The position numbers and the translations under genes are program-made. 64,000 nt of DNA from Anoplolepis gracilipes (lineage: Eukaryota; Arthropoda; Insecta; Hymenoptera; Formicidae). Each line of letters starts with the position of its first letter. Position 1 is the stretch's first letter. The stretch is from NCBI RefSeq assembly GCF_047496725.1, contig NC_132971.1, forward strand, positions 10,189,001 to 10,253,000, in the 5' to 3' direction. This document shows, one piece after another, positions 23,763 through 36,800 of this stretch. Below the pieces are notes generated by a model. It made no database searches. It saw only the letters and a list, made by a program, of their open reading frames with translations, and had not been told where the DNA came from.

Positions 23763-25773
23763 AACTTATGTAAATTAAAATATAAAATATAGATTTTCTA
23801 ATTTATATCTGTACGTATCATACTTTTTGGCCATTTTATACAAATATATATATATATATTCTTTCATAATACTATAGACTACAGCGATATAACATTCTTC
23901 TTTAAATTACTATTCTTTATTTTTATTTGTAAAATGATCAGTGTAATAGAAGAAAAATTATGATATTTATCTTTTATGTATACATACATATATAAAACCG
24001 AGAAAAAAAAAGAGATTTTAAGTCTTCCTTAAAAACTATTTTTTAGGCAGTAATACAATGTACTTGATTATATTAAATAAAATTGTAATTTATTTTATAC
24101 TATGTATTACAAGTATATTGAGCACACAACAGAGTGCATTCTTGTTTTAACAGCATTGTTTTCTATTGATAACTTCATTTTTATAAAAAAAAAAAAAATG
24201 AATAAAATTTGATTTAGCATAATAAATTGTGAAAATGCATTAAAACTCTTCAACAAATAGTCCTTTGCTTTACTCTATTATATTTTTACTAAATATACGA
24301 GCAATGGAAATTTTTTTTTAATATTTATTATTGTTTTAATGATATTAATAAGTAACTGTATGATACAAATTCAGAATTTCCTGTAACATGCATAAGTACG
24401 TACATACGTATGTATGTAATGTTATTATGCAATGTGCATAAATCTAATAATTAATCTTTTATTATGCAAAGAAAACTGTTAAATATCACTTGCTATTTTA
24501 TGATATAAAAAAAAGTAAAATTACACGTCACAAATTTAGAATACAATCTATAATATTATACCACATTTTAGGGCGCGTTTTAATAGATTTCCAACATAAT
24601 ATACACATAACAATTAATGTTCAAGTGTTAATAATTTGGAGCGTATTAATAGATAGTGTTCCATATAGCTGTTTTATATATTAATTTCAATTTAATTTAT
24701 TAATTCCAATCAATTTATGTATTGTGGTAAGCAAACAAACTTCTTACTAATAGCAAGAACTTAATAATGTGATATTTACATATCAAATATCGTAATTTTT
24801 GAGATCTAAAAATTGAATAAAAATAAAATTATATATATGGCAGGCTATTTTTTTTATAATAGGCTCTTAGTTTATCAGATTGTGACACATGCGAGAGAGC
24901 TGTTAAATCAATTTTTCAATATTAGCATTTAAAAGTAGGTCTCTTTGTACATACATACATAAATACGGATATACGCAAGTACACATACATAAACGGATGC
25001 ACTCTATAATTTTTATATCAGAAAGCCGAATAAATGTACAAAGTGTAATTTACCTATTTGTAAATGTGTCTAGATATGTAAAACATATCTGTAACATGAG
25101 AGTGAACATATCTCCAATTTATAATATATTCGCAACTCTCAATATATATATATATATATATATATAATACACACACACACACACATATATATATATAGTA
25201 TATATACAATATATATAATATATTGAAATATACATGTACATATATATATATATATGTTTGTGTGTATACATATAACTACTGCAAGGTATTTGTCCGCAGA
25301 GTATTCCATACAACAGTAGGCTTTCTAATATAAAAACAAAATTATATATTGCTCCATATATATTTTAAGAAACATAAGATTCTTATGATAGAGCATTTCA
25401 TAGGCTGTATAAGGATGGATTGTATAACACCGTTTGCTGTAAGCAACAATTCTTTCTTTCATAAAAATGTGTTAAATGTATTATATGTTAAATGAAAATG
25501 TTTTTAAAAGTATGAAAGAAGAGAGTTGGTATACGTAATGTTACGATATACGCGCTTATCTTAAATTCAGTCGCTTACCAAACACACCAAGGGTTTTTTT
25601 ATCTACACAATGAATAAAATAGTATAGATATTTGCGTGTATATCTATATACAAAGTAAAGATGATTATTGTAAGACCAAAATGAGATAATGATGTTATCA
25701 TTCATCCTCTTTCAGTCCTTTTTATTTTATTTTTTCTTTTTAATCGAATGTCACACGAAATTAAATGATTGAT
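23763..25773. other. 3' intergenic region between convergent DPM3 and Rad23
   Basis: AT-rich DNA that must contain the 3' UTRs of both genes. AT/AC microsatellites occupy about 25139-25260. No open frame with family resemblance was seen. The 3' UTR of Rad23 probably extends well into the right half, but I cannot place its end. Confidence 0.4.
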
Positions 25774-27036
25774 TCAGTCATCGAGATTTTGCGAGAGTAG
25801 GAAATTAGCAGCAAGATTTTCATTCTTTTCACAGGCGAAATATGCTTGTACAACTAAGTGTTCTGGAAAACCTAACGCCTTCAACCTTTCGATAGCATCT
25901 CTGTCCTGTGGTGTTATCTGGATTGTACCGGATCCTACGACGCCCGCAGCTGCACCCGTGCCAGCTCCGCCGTTTACAGCGCCTCCCGCCGCAGCCGCTG
26001 CAGCTGCAGCTGCAGCTGCAGCTGCGGACGCTACGCCTCCTCCAGATGTTGGCAAAACTCGCGCCCCCGCTCCTGTAGTAGGTTCCACTACATGAAAAAA
26101 ATAGGTCAAATTATAATATGTCAATTGTTATGTTATTAATATTATTAAATAATTATTCTCTTTTCAGTTGTAATATACATCAAGACTAACCAGGTTCATT
26201 GAGCATGCGTACAAACGCTTCCTGATTTTGAGAAATAAGCTGCAACAAGGCGGGATTAGTGGAACCAATTTGCTGAAGAAGATTATTCAGCAGCTGTGGA
26301 TTCTGTTGAATAACTTGACGCATTTGTTGAAATTGTGGTTGCATACGCAAGAAGGCCAATGGATCTTGACTCTGACTCTCTAGCTGATCCTGAGCTTCTG
26401 GTGGATCTTCAGGTGGATCTTCAAAGAGTTGCGCCGGTATACCTGTTAGAAGATACTCGACAGCTCTGTCAGGATTGTTAAAACTCGCACGTAATGCTTG
26501 TACGACCTGTTCACGTTCATACCTAATACAAAAAAAGGAAAAAAGAAAAATAAAAATATCATATAAATATTACTGATTATCATTCAATTTGTTCCTTCTT
26601 CATTATACATACCCCATATCCATAATGTTGTTTACCATAGTATTATAATCCTCCCCCATTAGCAAGGCACTTTCTGCTTGACCAGCCGCCGGTGTAGGTA
26701 CTGCGGGTTGCTCTTGCACATTACTAGCTGCTCGCAGTGTTTCTTGAACAGGATTCGAACTAGGTTGCGTAGTTGCTGAGCTATAATTGTAATTAAAAGA
26801 AGAATATAAGATGTGTCATATTATATCATTATCAAAGATTTCATAACAGAGAGGTATATTTCTAATTTTTTGAAAAATGAGATTCAGATAGTGACCAGAC
26901 GTCCCGAATTGTGCGGGGCAGTCCCAGATTTGAGCTCTTTATCCCGTATTAAAATTGTTCCGGAAAATGTCCCAGAGTGTTAAGAGAGGGAGAAAGATTG
27001 ATCCTTTCCAACTTTTTAACATATTTTTATTATTGT

Positions 27037-27084
<48 letters not shown>

Positions 27085-27786
27085 GAAGTTATATATGTTA
27101 ATAAATGTATAAAAATATAAACACATGTTTTATTAAGGTTTTTTTTTTTTTTTTGCTTTCTTGGACACATCCTGCATCGAGGCAAAAAAACATCTGATCA
27201 CTTTAGATGAAGATTATATTTAAAAAATATTAATTATGATATTAATTAATATTAAAATGTATATATTTTAAAAAATGAAATATTAGTGTTTCCAATATCT
27301 TCTTAGCCAAATGAAAATTGTATTCCTCTATAAAAGTCTAACTTTGATACATTTCTTCTTAATCTTAATACATTTTATTCCTATAAACTTATAATTCAGG
27401 ACTTACACCTATCTATCAAACTCTTGATATGCATAATAATTAATAATAAATAACATAAACATTTTCCAATAGATGTGGGAAAATATTGAAATTACCTAGT
27501 GGATTCTTCCTTATTATCCGCACTCTCCGCACGCTGCTCTTCACTTGTTTTGGGCGTAGCACCAGCTTTAGGCTTTGTTACCATAACAACTATAAATTTC
27601 TTCTCATCGATATTATATTCTGTTAACGGTTGCTCATCTGCCAATATCTTTCCTGTAAGCATTTGCATATATCATATATCAATCTCAGGAGCAAAAATTG
27701 GCGTATCTCCTAACACATTCGTATACCAGAATAACATAACCTATGAGCGTTTTTGCAACATCATTCCTATCCCTCCAGGAAACATG

Positions 27787-27824
<38 letters not shown>

Positions 27825-28204
27825 TATTTAACGTACGCGCGGGAGCTACGTAACACTTAATACACTGTGATAAAAGGGTGGAGAGGCCGCGTTGGGTTAC
27901 GCGAAGAAGGCGCCGGGCGCTTTCATTCCGACATCGCTCCCGATGAATGAAGGTTACATTGCTTACCAGCATATATCAACTTTTGATGCTCGGCGGGGAA
28001 GCCTTTTTGCGTTTCGATCTTCTCCTTCAGATCTTTGACCTAGCAACGATAATAAGCACATATCTTCTGTACCGTCAATCGTTTAAAAAAAAAAAAAAAG
28101 GTCAATCTCTCTCCCTCGCTCGTCTGATTTTTACTTACGGTTTGCGACGAGTCGATCTCTATCGTGAACGTTTGTTGCTGTAAGTTTTTCAACGTTATAA
28201 TCAT
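25774..28204 (-). CDS. Rad23: UV excision repair protein Rad23
   Basis: Rad23 stabilises XPC in nucleotide-excision repair and shuttles ubiquitinated proteins to the proteasome. Exons: 28204-28139, 28039-27967, 27652-27496, 26780-26613, 26522-26191 and 26087-25774, giving 369 residues, close to the human proteins. Domain order: an N-terminal ubiquitin-like domain (MIITLKNLQQQTFTIEIDSS through KFIVVMV); a first UBA (GEDYNTMVNNIMDMGYEREQ, ending AVEYLLTGIP); the XPC-binding domain (DPLAFLRMQPQFQQMRQVI to FVRMLNEP); and a second UBA (DRDAIERLKALGFPEHLVVQ to LSQNLDD). Between the last two lies an alanine run of about 13 residues encoded by a gcagct-type tandem repeat, flanked by Gly-rich sequence. 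Intron 3 contains a MITE. The gene is intact and divergent from ANKRD40. Confidence 0.95.
26890..27202 (+). mobile_element. 313 bp MITE-like repeat, copy 2, in a Rad23 intron
   Basis: Same family as 1716-2025, in opposite orientation. It starts agtgaccagacgtcccg and ends catctgatcact. It carries a long CT microsatellite (27040-27082) and a T-run. It is confined to intron 3 of Rad23. Confidence 0.75.
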
Positions 28205-29634
28205 ATTGCCGAGCTGTGACGGGTCCTCGGTGCGTCTACGTCAATTCCCAATTGCAAAATTAACCCCCTTTTCCGCCGATAAGAATAAAACGGTGTTTTG
28301 GTAGAGATTTTTTTCGGCGATGAGTCGGCACTGCCTTAAACAGCTCTCGCAAGTGTATATACGTTACACTTGCGACAGTGTGCGGAAAAACATATGATGA
28401 TGAAGGGGCCAAAGAGTATCGAGCCATGGCTGCCAACCGCTGTTCCATTTGGAACGATATTAGGTCGACGTCCGTGCGTATTGCGTAACGTGCGAATCTG
28501 TCAAATGAGTGGAGACTCTTATTTTATTTATTACCTTTATTTATTTATTTATTTATATTTATTATATTTTATTTATTATTTATGTACTTATTATATTTAT
28601 TATATATATTTATTCATAAAATTATTTAAATTATTATTAATTTGTTTATTAAATATATATATGAATTTTATTATATTTTTATTGAACTATATTCTATGAA
28701 CCATTGCCGTCTAGACAAAGATAACATGAGTCGGGGCTTTCTGTCCTTTTTTCTCATCTTATACATGGTAGAAATAAAATACGCTCATTGAGTACGCTTT
28801 TAATAAATTAAAATAACAATTAAACTAACAAATAGTGTATAATATAAATAATTCATATCATATTTATATGATAGAATATCAAGAAAGAAAATACTTCATA
28901 ACTATAAAAACATATTTTATTCAAAATATAACCATATTTACAATTATATATTTAGATATTTAGATTTTTCACTATAATTATTTATTATATATTATATTGA
29001 GATTATATTCGCGTTCGCACATAACATATAACCTAACTTTACATAAATTGTATATATGTATTGGAAAAAGAGAACTATACCCCGATGTTGCTTTTTCTTT
29101 CTAGACGGGTCACGTGACCCAAGAACAATAGCTGCGCTCATTTCAGTTAGGATATAGTTCAATGTATTTAACACATTTGATAAAATTACTAGTTATCGCA
29201 TCATGGTGGACGTTTTACAGACTCTAATTGGTTGTCAGATAGTGAATCCTCGCGCGCTATCAAATAAAAAATTTTTAAGTCCCGAAAATGTTTCTACTAT
29301 TTAAATTAAATAATTGATAACATTTCTATTACATATATTATTTTTATTATCTTTCTATTTTTTTTGTTGGAAAAATTCCAATGTTTGTTTTACTTACACT
29401 CTTTAAAACTCTTTGCATTGGAGATGAGACAGACATTTCAGTATCGGAAAGAAAGAAAGAGAGAGAGAGAGAGAGAGAAGGAAAGAGGAGAAGCCGAGTG
29501 CCGAGTGTAGAACGAACAGGCTTGATTTTACCTCTCTGTTAAACGTCAGTCTGGATGTCACAGATGATATAAGTGTGATTTCGCTTCGAATTTGATATTA
29601 TAAAAAGATGTGACATATTGTAGATTATCGCAAG
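28205..29634. other. Divergent intergenic region between Rad23 and ANKRD40
   Basis: The first 300 bases upstream of Rad23 are moderately GC-rich and probably hold its promoter. A TTTA-rich low-complexity stretch runs from about 28520 to 28680. Just before ANKRD40 a GA microsatellite lies at about 29450-29480. No further gene was seen. Confidence 0.45.
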
Positions 29635-31088
29635 ATGGAAAGAATTCTCGAAGAGCGTCTGAGGGAAGCGGTCTGCGTCGGTGACACCGATGCCGTGCAA
29701 GAACTCGTGAATTTAGGTGTCGACGTTAACGCACGACAATCTCTCACTGGATGGTACATACTTCTGTCACTTCAGCTTCACTTCGATATCTTCGCGCAAA
29801 GATCAGAAAATATTTGTCAAAATAAAAATAATCTCAGATTTTATTTTGGCAAACCAAAACTCTATGTATAAAATGCAAATATGTATAGAATAAATTTATC
29901 AAAATACTTTGATAATACTATTCTGTCACTGAATGACACTTGTCACTTTGACATCTTTGCACAAAGATGAGAAAATATTTATCAGAATGTGTAATCCCTA
30001 ACAATCCACATATGTTCAAAAGATGTTTTTAAGAAATCCATAGAATGTTAAAACATATTTTAATATCCTGTGGATCTCTTATAAACATCTTTTGAACATG
30101 TATGCTGAGAGGGATCTTGTACGTTACTTTGAAAAATCACACTCTGATATAATGCAAATGTGTAAGATAAATTTGTCAAAATATTTTTATAATTGTATTA
30201 ATTTCTTTGGTATTTCTCAAGGACTGCTCTACATTGGGCATGCAAACAGGGATACTTGGATGTCGCTGCCTTACTCCTAAAAAATGGTGCTAATAAGAAT
30301 GTGCAATCCGATATAGGTGAAACTCCGGCATCGGTGTGCAGCAATCAACAAATTTTGTATCTTCTTGGTATAAGTGGTGATAATCAACGAATCATGAATG
30401 AATCATCATTACATACTGTTACATCCACGTACAACCAACCAGATTTCCTGCATTCTGCAAATCTCTCGAAAACCAGAAATAGTACATACAACGAAAGCAA
30501 ATTTATCGTGACGTCTCAAGAAGGTTTGATATAAATTGATACCCCTTTAATAATATTGACAGTCGGCAAATATAATTATAAAAAATTAATATAATGTAAT
30601 TTATTTCATGTATAATTATGTATTTATATAGTTAATTCAAAATCTGAAATAGTATAATTGCAAAAAAATTACAAAACTGTCAAATAATCATTAACATGCA
30701 ATGTATTATGCATAATGATATGTGCACTGATACGGTTTTAGAATTGGTATTGAAAATCCGAGTGGCCAATACAGCAGATCCGGATTTCATCGAGGTTGAA
30801 TTACCGCGGAGTGATTTAACATATCAAGCTCTATTGTATCTGTGTTGCAAAGAGCTAGATCTCAATCCACATCAGGTCCAGAAATTACGAAAATTGCCCA
30901 ACACCAGATTAAGAAAGGACGAAGATATTCAAAGACTTGAAAACTTTCAAGAGATTGAGGTAGTCACGGATACTACAAATGTGTACAAGAGTATGCAAAA
31001 TGCGAACGGTGTCGCCAACAGTCTGCCGACGTTGCCGACTAACGGATACCAAAGTATATCCAAGAAGGATCAAACTATTTTATACTGA
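29635..31088 (+). CDS. ANKRD40: Ankyrin repeat domain-containing protein 40
   Basis: Three exons, 29635-29753, 30222-30523 and 30742-31088, encode 255 residues. The N-terminal half holds two ankyrin repeats: REAVCVGDTDAVQELVNLGV with DVNARQSLTGW, then TALHWACKQGYLDVAALLLK with NGANKNVQSDIGETP. A Ser/Asn-rich linker follows. The C-terminal block LVLKIRVANTADPDFIEVEL, then DLTYQALLYLCCKELDLNPH and VQKLRKLPNTRLRKDEDIQR, is the conserved tail characteristic of ANKRD40. The molecular function of this family is poorly defined. The protein is shorter than the vertebrate form because the linker is shorter. The gene converges with RSL1D1. Intron 1 contains a MITE. Confidence 0.9.
29994..30115. mobile_element. 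122 bp palindromic MITE in ANKRD40 intron 1
   Basis: The segment begins atccctaacaatccacatat and ends with the near inverse atgtatgctgagagggat. The arms (about 50 bp) share the block gttcaaaagatgttt with its complement, separated by a short AT core, so the whole element can fold into one hairpin. Confidence 0.75.
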
Positions 31089-31422
31089 TCGCTCACGTTG
31101 GAAAAAGATCCTTCCTTTCAAATATTTCCAAACTCTAACATATTAATAAAAGAAAAATATTTGTTAAACAATAATATATGTTTATCTGATATTAAGTGCA
31201 ATAATCGAATGGATATACATAAGGCGTGATATATTTAATGTTAATTAAATTAATATTAGTACATTAAATTAATAATTAAAAATTTAGATACAAGTACATT
31301 CCAAATTTATATATATATATATATATATAAGAAATTTAGAAATAGTGAATTTTTGTAATTGTTTTTTACTAGATTTCAAACTATATAAAATATAACAATA
31401 ATTTCTATTTTGTCTCAATTCT
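31089..31422. other. Convergent 3' region of ANKRD40 and RSL1D1
   Basis: Only 334 bp separate the two stop codons. The sequence is AT-rich with AATAAA-like signals and a short TA repeat near 31307-31330. No gene was seen. Confidence 0.5.
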
Positions 31423-33085
31423 TTATTTATTTTTCTTTGCGCTCTTCCTGTTTTGCAATTTTTTCTGTTTACTGAGAATAATCTTGCCATTAGGCTTAAT
31501 CTTCCTGTTTCGTAATTTTTTCTTTTTGTTGAGGATAACCTTGCTATTAGGCTTAATCTTCCTGTTTTGTAATTTTTTCTCTTTGTTGAGAATAACTTCA
31601 CCATCGGGCTTAACAGTAACTGTGGTATTGCCCAAAAACGTCGATAATTCTCCTTCTACATCCTGATAAGCTTTTGGTCTCTTCGGCGGTACCACAATCG
31701 CAAGTGGATCAATTGTATTTTTATTCTCTGAAATATATAAATTTATTTAGGAACTCTAATGTGTATCGCTAATAAATTAAATAATCTGTTTTAATTAACA
31801 CATACTTAATGTTATAAAAAAGGGCAATGCTAAAGTGGTCGTGCTTTTCAGCCTAAGAGCTCGTACGTTCGCCCAACCGCCAGGATAATTTTTTTTCAAA
31901 TCTTCGCAAGTGACAAGTATATTTTCCAAGATTTCCTGTTTACTCATAGATGTATTCCCTATCTGAACTAAATGAGTATCGCCATTGGAGTGAAGATGCA
32001 TAGTAGTTTTCCTCAATGCATAATCGATTTCGTGCTTCAAATCTTTGCTTTCCATTCTGATAGATGTCGGCAACTTCCGTCTTTTCACAAAATGCTTTCC
32101 CAACAGGTGTGACATATGACCGGCGATCCGACCATCGACAAGAAAATGATCATAACTGCCTATGAGCTTCTTCTTCAATTCAAATTGATCAAATTCAGTT
32201 TTCACTCGATTTATAGGTATTATGTCGTTCACACGAGTACATCCATGTTCGTCTAATAGGTTTTTGTAATGCTCCACTGTTGGTTCATAATCTTTTCTTC
32301 TTCCTCTTTGTAAATCACAAACAAACAGAGCAACTTCATCGCTTGGCGCTACTATTGAATATGGTAATAAGCTATAAACAAAAGAAAAAAAAAACAGGTA
32401 TATTAGAATTTTATCAAAGATACTGTACAATATGTTACTAGAGTACAATGTATCATTGTAGAATTTATAATCAGATTATAAATCTCATAAGGATCCATTG
32501 GTACTTATAAAATGTAATCATGTAAACTATAATAGAGAAAAAAAAATATTTATATTAAAATTTTAATTCCAATATATAAAAAATAACTTTTATCAAGAGT
32601 TTGAATTAATTACAGATTCTTCATGTAAGTATAGACTTCTAAGAGTATAGAAAAAATCGAATATTATGTAAAAAGTACACATAATAATTTCATAAACTTA
32701 TTTACATTCTCATTTGTCTGCGAGGCACTTTTGGGACTTTGACGCTAGTCACTTGCACAAATATCGGCTGTACCTCCGTGGCTAGGAGGTCGTTCTTCTC
32801 TTTCAACTGTTCCTGAGTTAAATGAAAAATCGCAGAAATGCACTGTAAAATATGTTCTTTCGATAAATCCTTCAGATCGAAATCCTTAGGTGGTGTCTCC
32901 TCCACCTCCGAATTCGCTCGTTTTCGCTTTCGCGTAATTTGTGAATCTGCATTTTTTTGCTTTATTATCTTCTTTATTTTGTTATCTGTTCTAGGGCAGG
33001 CACTCTGTTCTTTACTTTTACTAATATCCCTTTTTCTCTTCCCTTCATCACGCAACTCTCCACGTGGTGAATGTATCTTCGCCAT
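31423..33085 (-). CDS. RSL1D1: Ribosomal L1 domain-containing protein 1 (nucleolar)
   Basis: RSL1D1-type proteins are nucleolar and linked to ribosome biogenesis. Three exons, 33085-32706, 32371-31806 and 31727-31423, encode 416 residues. The N-terminus is highly basic (RKRDISKSKEQ, KIKKIIKQKN, TRKRKRAN), typical of nucleolar signals. The central L1 domain runs from LLPYSIVAPSDEVALFVCDL through YDHFLVDGRIAGHMSHLLGK, KHFVKRRKLPTSIRM and QIGNTSMSKQEILENILVTC to STTTLALPFFITL. The C-terminus has three tandem lysine-rich repeats of 19 residues (KVILNKKKKLRNRKIKP type). A longer start at 33190 is in frame, but 33085 gives the better N-terminus. The gene is divergent from PGAP1. Confidence 0.85.
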
Positions 33086-33182
33086 CTTTCCTTCAAGGCA
33101 TGCAAAACGGAAATGGGAAATAGACGGATAACGGATGAGATGAACATTACTCAGTGGCGCCAATAAAATTTTCCCTTGGAAT

Positions 33183-33213
33183 AAAGTCACTATATTATAA
33201 ATATAGTGACTTT
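33183..33213. repeat. Perfect palindrome just upstream of RSL1D1
   Basis: The sequence aaagtcactatatt, then a 4 bp centre, then the exact inverse aatatagtgacttt-type arm, lies about 100 bp upstream of the RSL1D1 start, in the 746 bp region shared with PGAP1. It could be a MITE remnant or a symmetrical protein-binding site. The sequence does not decide. Confidence 0.7.
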
Positions 33214-33831
33214 ACTTTGGAGTAGAGAAACGTTTTTGACGATTGACCAATCAGGAAGAAGAATTTATAGTTCCTTTTGTTTTGATTTGTTTTAAATTTT
33301 AATATTGTCAATTTTCAACGCGTAATTTTCTGATACCCAAGAAAGAACAAATCTCATGCCTCATTCTCAATGAAAAACTCTGTAAATTATGTACGTACAC
33401 GAGAAAGGAACGATGAAAGAACAGACCCATGAAATATTGCTGTGTAATATATATATATATATATTATTACTGCGCATGACAAGAATTTCTATTCGAACTT
33501 GTGTTTTTTTCAATATTTGACCGGATCATAACCTTGGGAGAGCTCAACTTTAACGTTAAATCAATAGAAATCTCTGTCTTTCTGGTATGTATAATTATTA
33601 TTCTTTTACACCTTAATACACAATTATCACTATTAAATATCTTAATATATATTATCGAATAATATAATTTATATATTTTCAATTAAGTTCCTATATAACT
33701 TGAATTATGATCGACGAGAAAAAAGTGTGTGCCGAATAATTTAAATTTATCAAAATATCTCGAGTCACTTGAATAACAAATAATAACTGTCAGTTATTAT
33801 TAGGTTCAGAAGGCTCGGAAACATAATCGAG

Positions 33832-36800
33832 ATGATTTCAATGAAATCGATAATGATATACGGTTCGCTGGTGCCGTGCTTTTCACTGATCATTTTACTC
33901 TACATTCTTGGAGTCGCGAGATACGTCACCGATTTTGAAGAGAATACATGCGAGATGACATACATGTTCGAGTACCCGCAGTATGTGGTACGTATCGTAC
34001 AAGACGTTTTACCAAATGGTCTGCTACAGAAGTGGGGATTACACGACAGACGCTTATCTTCCTAATCCTTATCTAATTGTTCCATATCTATTATACTATA
34101 GGTCTGATTTTTTAAAATTAAATTTACTTCACTCTTTGTTTCATCGTCAAAATATAAACATGCACTTATTTTATTTGTTAAAAGCAAAAAAAAAAAAAAG
34201 ATTTTGCATGGAAATAGTGTACAGTTTCTTATGTGGATTCTTAAGCAATTTCTTTTATTTCAGAGAATATCTTTGAACAACAATATAGAAGAGAAATATC
34301 CACGATTTGGGTTATATGCCTATGGAGAAGGTTTTGTAACAGAAAAATTGAGAAGGATGCATTTTTCTGGAATACCAGTTCTTTTTATACCAGGCAATGC
34401 TGGATCTCATGAGCAAGGTTTGCATTAGTTTCTGTTATATTTACATTCCAGAAAATTAATTCTAACAAATCTGTATAGGTACATAGCAAACACTTTAATG
34501 TATTATTTGCATTTTTTTTCTTTTTTTTAGTACGCTCCATTGCCTCGGTAAGTTTAAGGAAAAGCAGAAAAACTCCCTTCCATTTTGACTTCTTTACTGT
34601 TTCATTCAACAAGGATTATTCTGCATTGTATGGAGGTAAAAATAATACAAGTAATATTGATGTGCATCTGTATTGATATTTTTTATATAATATTAACTGT
34701 CAATTTTTTAAATTTATTAATGTTAGGTGTGCTTATGGAACAGACTGTATATGTCTCGCATTGTATAAAGACAATATTAGCTTTGTACAAAAATAAGATG
34801 GATAATGTTGTGCTGATCGGTCATTCTATGGTAAGAAATACAAATATATACAAGGTGTTTCAGAAAGGTAGCTAAACTTTAAGAACATATTCTACTCTTG
34901 TAAAGATGAAAGATGAAAAAAGTCATATGTAGGTCGGAAACTGTTTCCTTTCCAAGTTGTAAACACTTTTTATTTATCATAGACAACATACTTCACATTG
35001 TCATCTCATGGATTGTACTTCTATTTATCTTCAATTAGAAATAGGAGTCTTTATTAAAAATAAGAAAAATTAGAGATAGAGATAGAAAAAGAAAAGATTG
35101 ATGATACAGAAGAAAATTATACACAGCAATTTCTTTAATGAAGTGTTTTTATCAAAGTTGTAAATAAAAAATTTATAACTTGGAAAAGAAGTTTCCAGAC
35201 TCATGTTTATGACTTTTTTCATTCTTACAATAGAATATGCTTTTAAAATTTGGCCACTTATTTCTGAAACATTCTGTATATCATCCTACAATAGAGTTGA
35301 CAAATTAATCGGTATTTCTTTCGTAGGGTGGCGTTATAGCAAAAGGAGCTCTTTTACTAGCACCAAATATGAACGCTTCATTTGCAAGTATAATAATAAA
35401 CTTGGCCACACCGCACACTCCAGCCTTGGTTCTTGATAATGTCTTCGCCAATTATTATGAGGAATTGGAAAAACATTTGTACAAACTTAAGGATGCAGGA
35501 GTGAAGGTAATATCTATCGGAGGTGGACCACGCGACATACTCGTAACTGCCGCGCAAACTTACGATCCTACGGCAGATATAAATGTCCTTTCCACGAGTG
35601 TACCGGCTGTTTGGAAATCTACAGATCATTTGAGTATTTTATGGTGTAAACAACTGGTGTTCGTGATCGTGCGTGCACTATTTGATGCTGTAGATCATTT
35701 GAAAAAGCCGTTTAAAATTGCGTCGAGTCCTGATTTGAAGATGCAGGCCCTGTCTTATCATTTCTTACAAGTAAGTAATGATCGTTTACAATCTTTGCAA
35801 TAACACTATTCCATCAATACGTAAAATAACGATTTCTTTAATTGCAATTTTAGCATAGTTCGGGCAAGAAGCTGTATCATTATAAGGAAAAAGTACTGTT
35901 TAAAGACGATAGCAAATGGATAAACATTCCATCTCGGCAGTATGTATGGAGCAATAAGAGTGAATCTAAAAAATGGTCTACAATATATCTGGTGGTAAAA
36001 CTATCTCAAAAATCCGATTTTCTAACCATTGATGCGGTAAACTTGGAAAACAAGGATTGGCTGTTCATGTGTATAGAATCTAAAAAGCAAGATAAAAAAG
36101 GAATTTGGTAACACATGAATAATACATTATTGCTAAAAAAATTATTATTTATTTATAAAACTTATTACTAATTTTAACTTAATATATATTTTTTAGTGAA
36201 TGGGGCTGGAATTTGACGAATAATACGAGAATTTTAATCGATCCTTTATATCGGCCAAGAAAAACCGTTGATTTAGATCTGAAAGAAATGAATCATCTGG
36301 GTATTACGCATGTTGTTGTAAGAATAACTCCAGAAGATTTGGACAAATTTGTTACAGTCAGCTTCGATTCCTACTTTCACGACAGTCGAGTTGAATCTAC
36401 GAAAACTAAATTCTTTCATCCTAAATATCTTTTCGGCTTCTACGGATCCAGCCCAATCGAAACCGTCAAGGGAAATATAAGATATTACGTGACACTTTCT
36501 AACATTATAGATGTAGTTACAATTGAAATGAAATCGACAGATTGTACCAACCATTATGCTGTTGTCGAATTGCTGGAACCATGGAATGTAGGATCGACCC
36601 AATCGAGATTTTTCATGAATAAGTAAGTTATATATATTTGTTGTAGTGAGTTTACCTTTATTATAGGCTCACTCTATATTCAATGTTATGACGTAGGGAC
36701 GACGGTCCAAAAACGATAAAAATGCAAACTCTTTACGGGCGTCGCAACGAAACAGCAAGTTTAAGATTAACATTAGATCCAGAGTGCAGTTACACGATTA

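Noticed and set aside
25769..26095. Pro/Ala-rich plus-strand frame
   Set aside because: Antisense shadow of the last Rad23 exon and its alanine repeat.
28370..28699. 109-codon plus-strand frame upstream of Rad23
   Set aside because: The second half is a low-complexity TTTA stretch and the first half is likely the Rad23 promoter region.
31284..31604. Second lysine/arginine-rich frame overlapping the RSL1D1 end
   Set aside because: Alternative frame of the same tandem repeat; the RSL1D1 frame is the one that joins in phase to the L1 domain.
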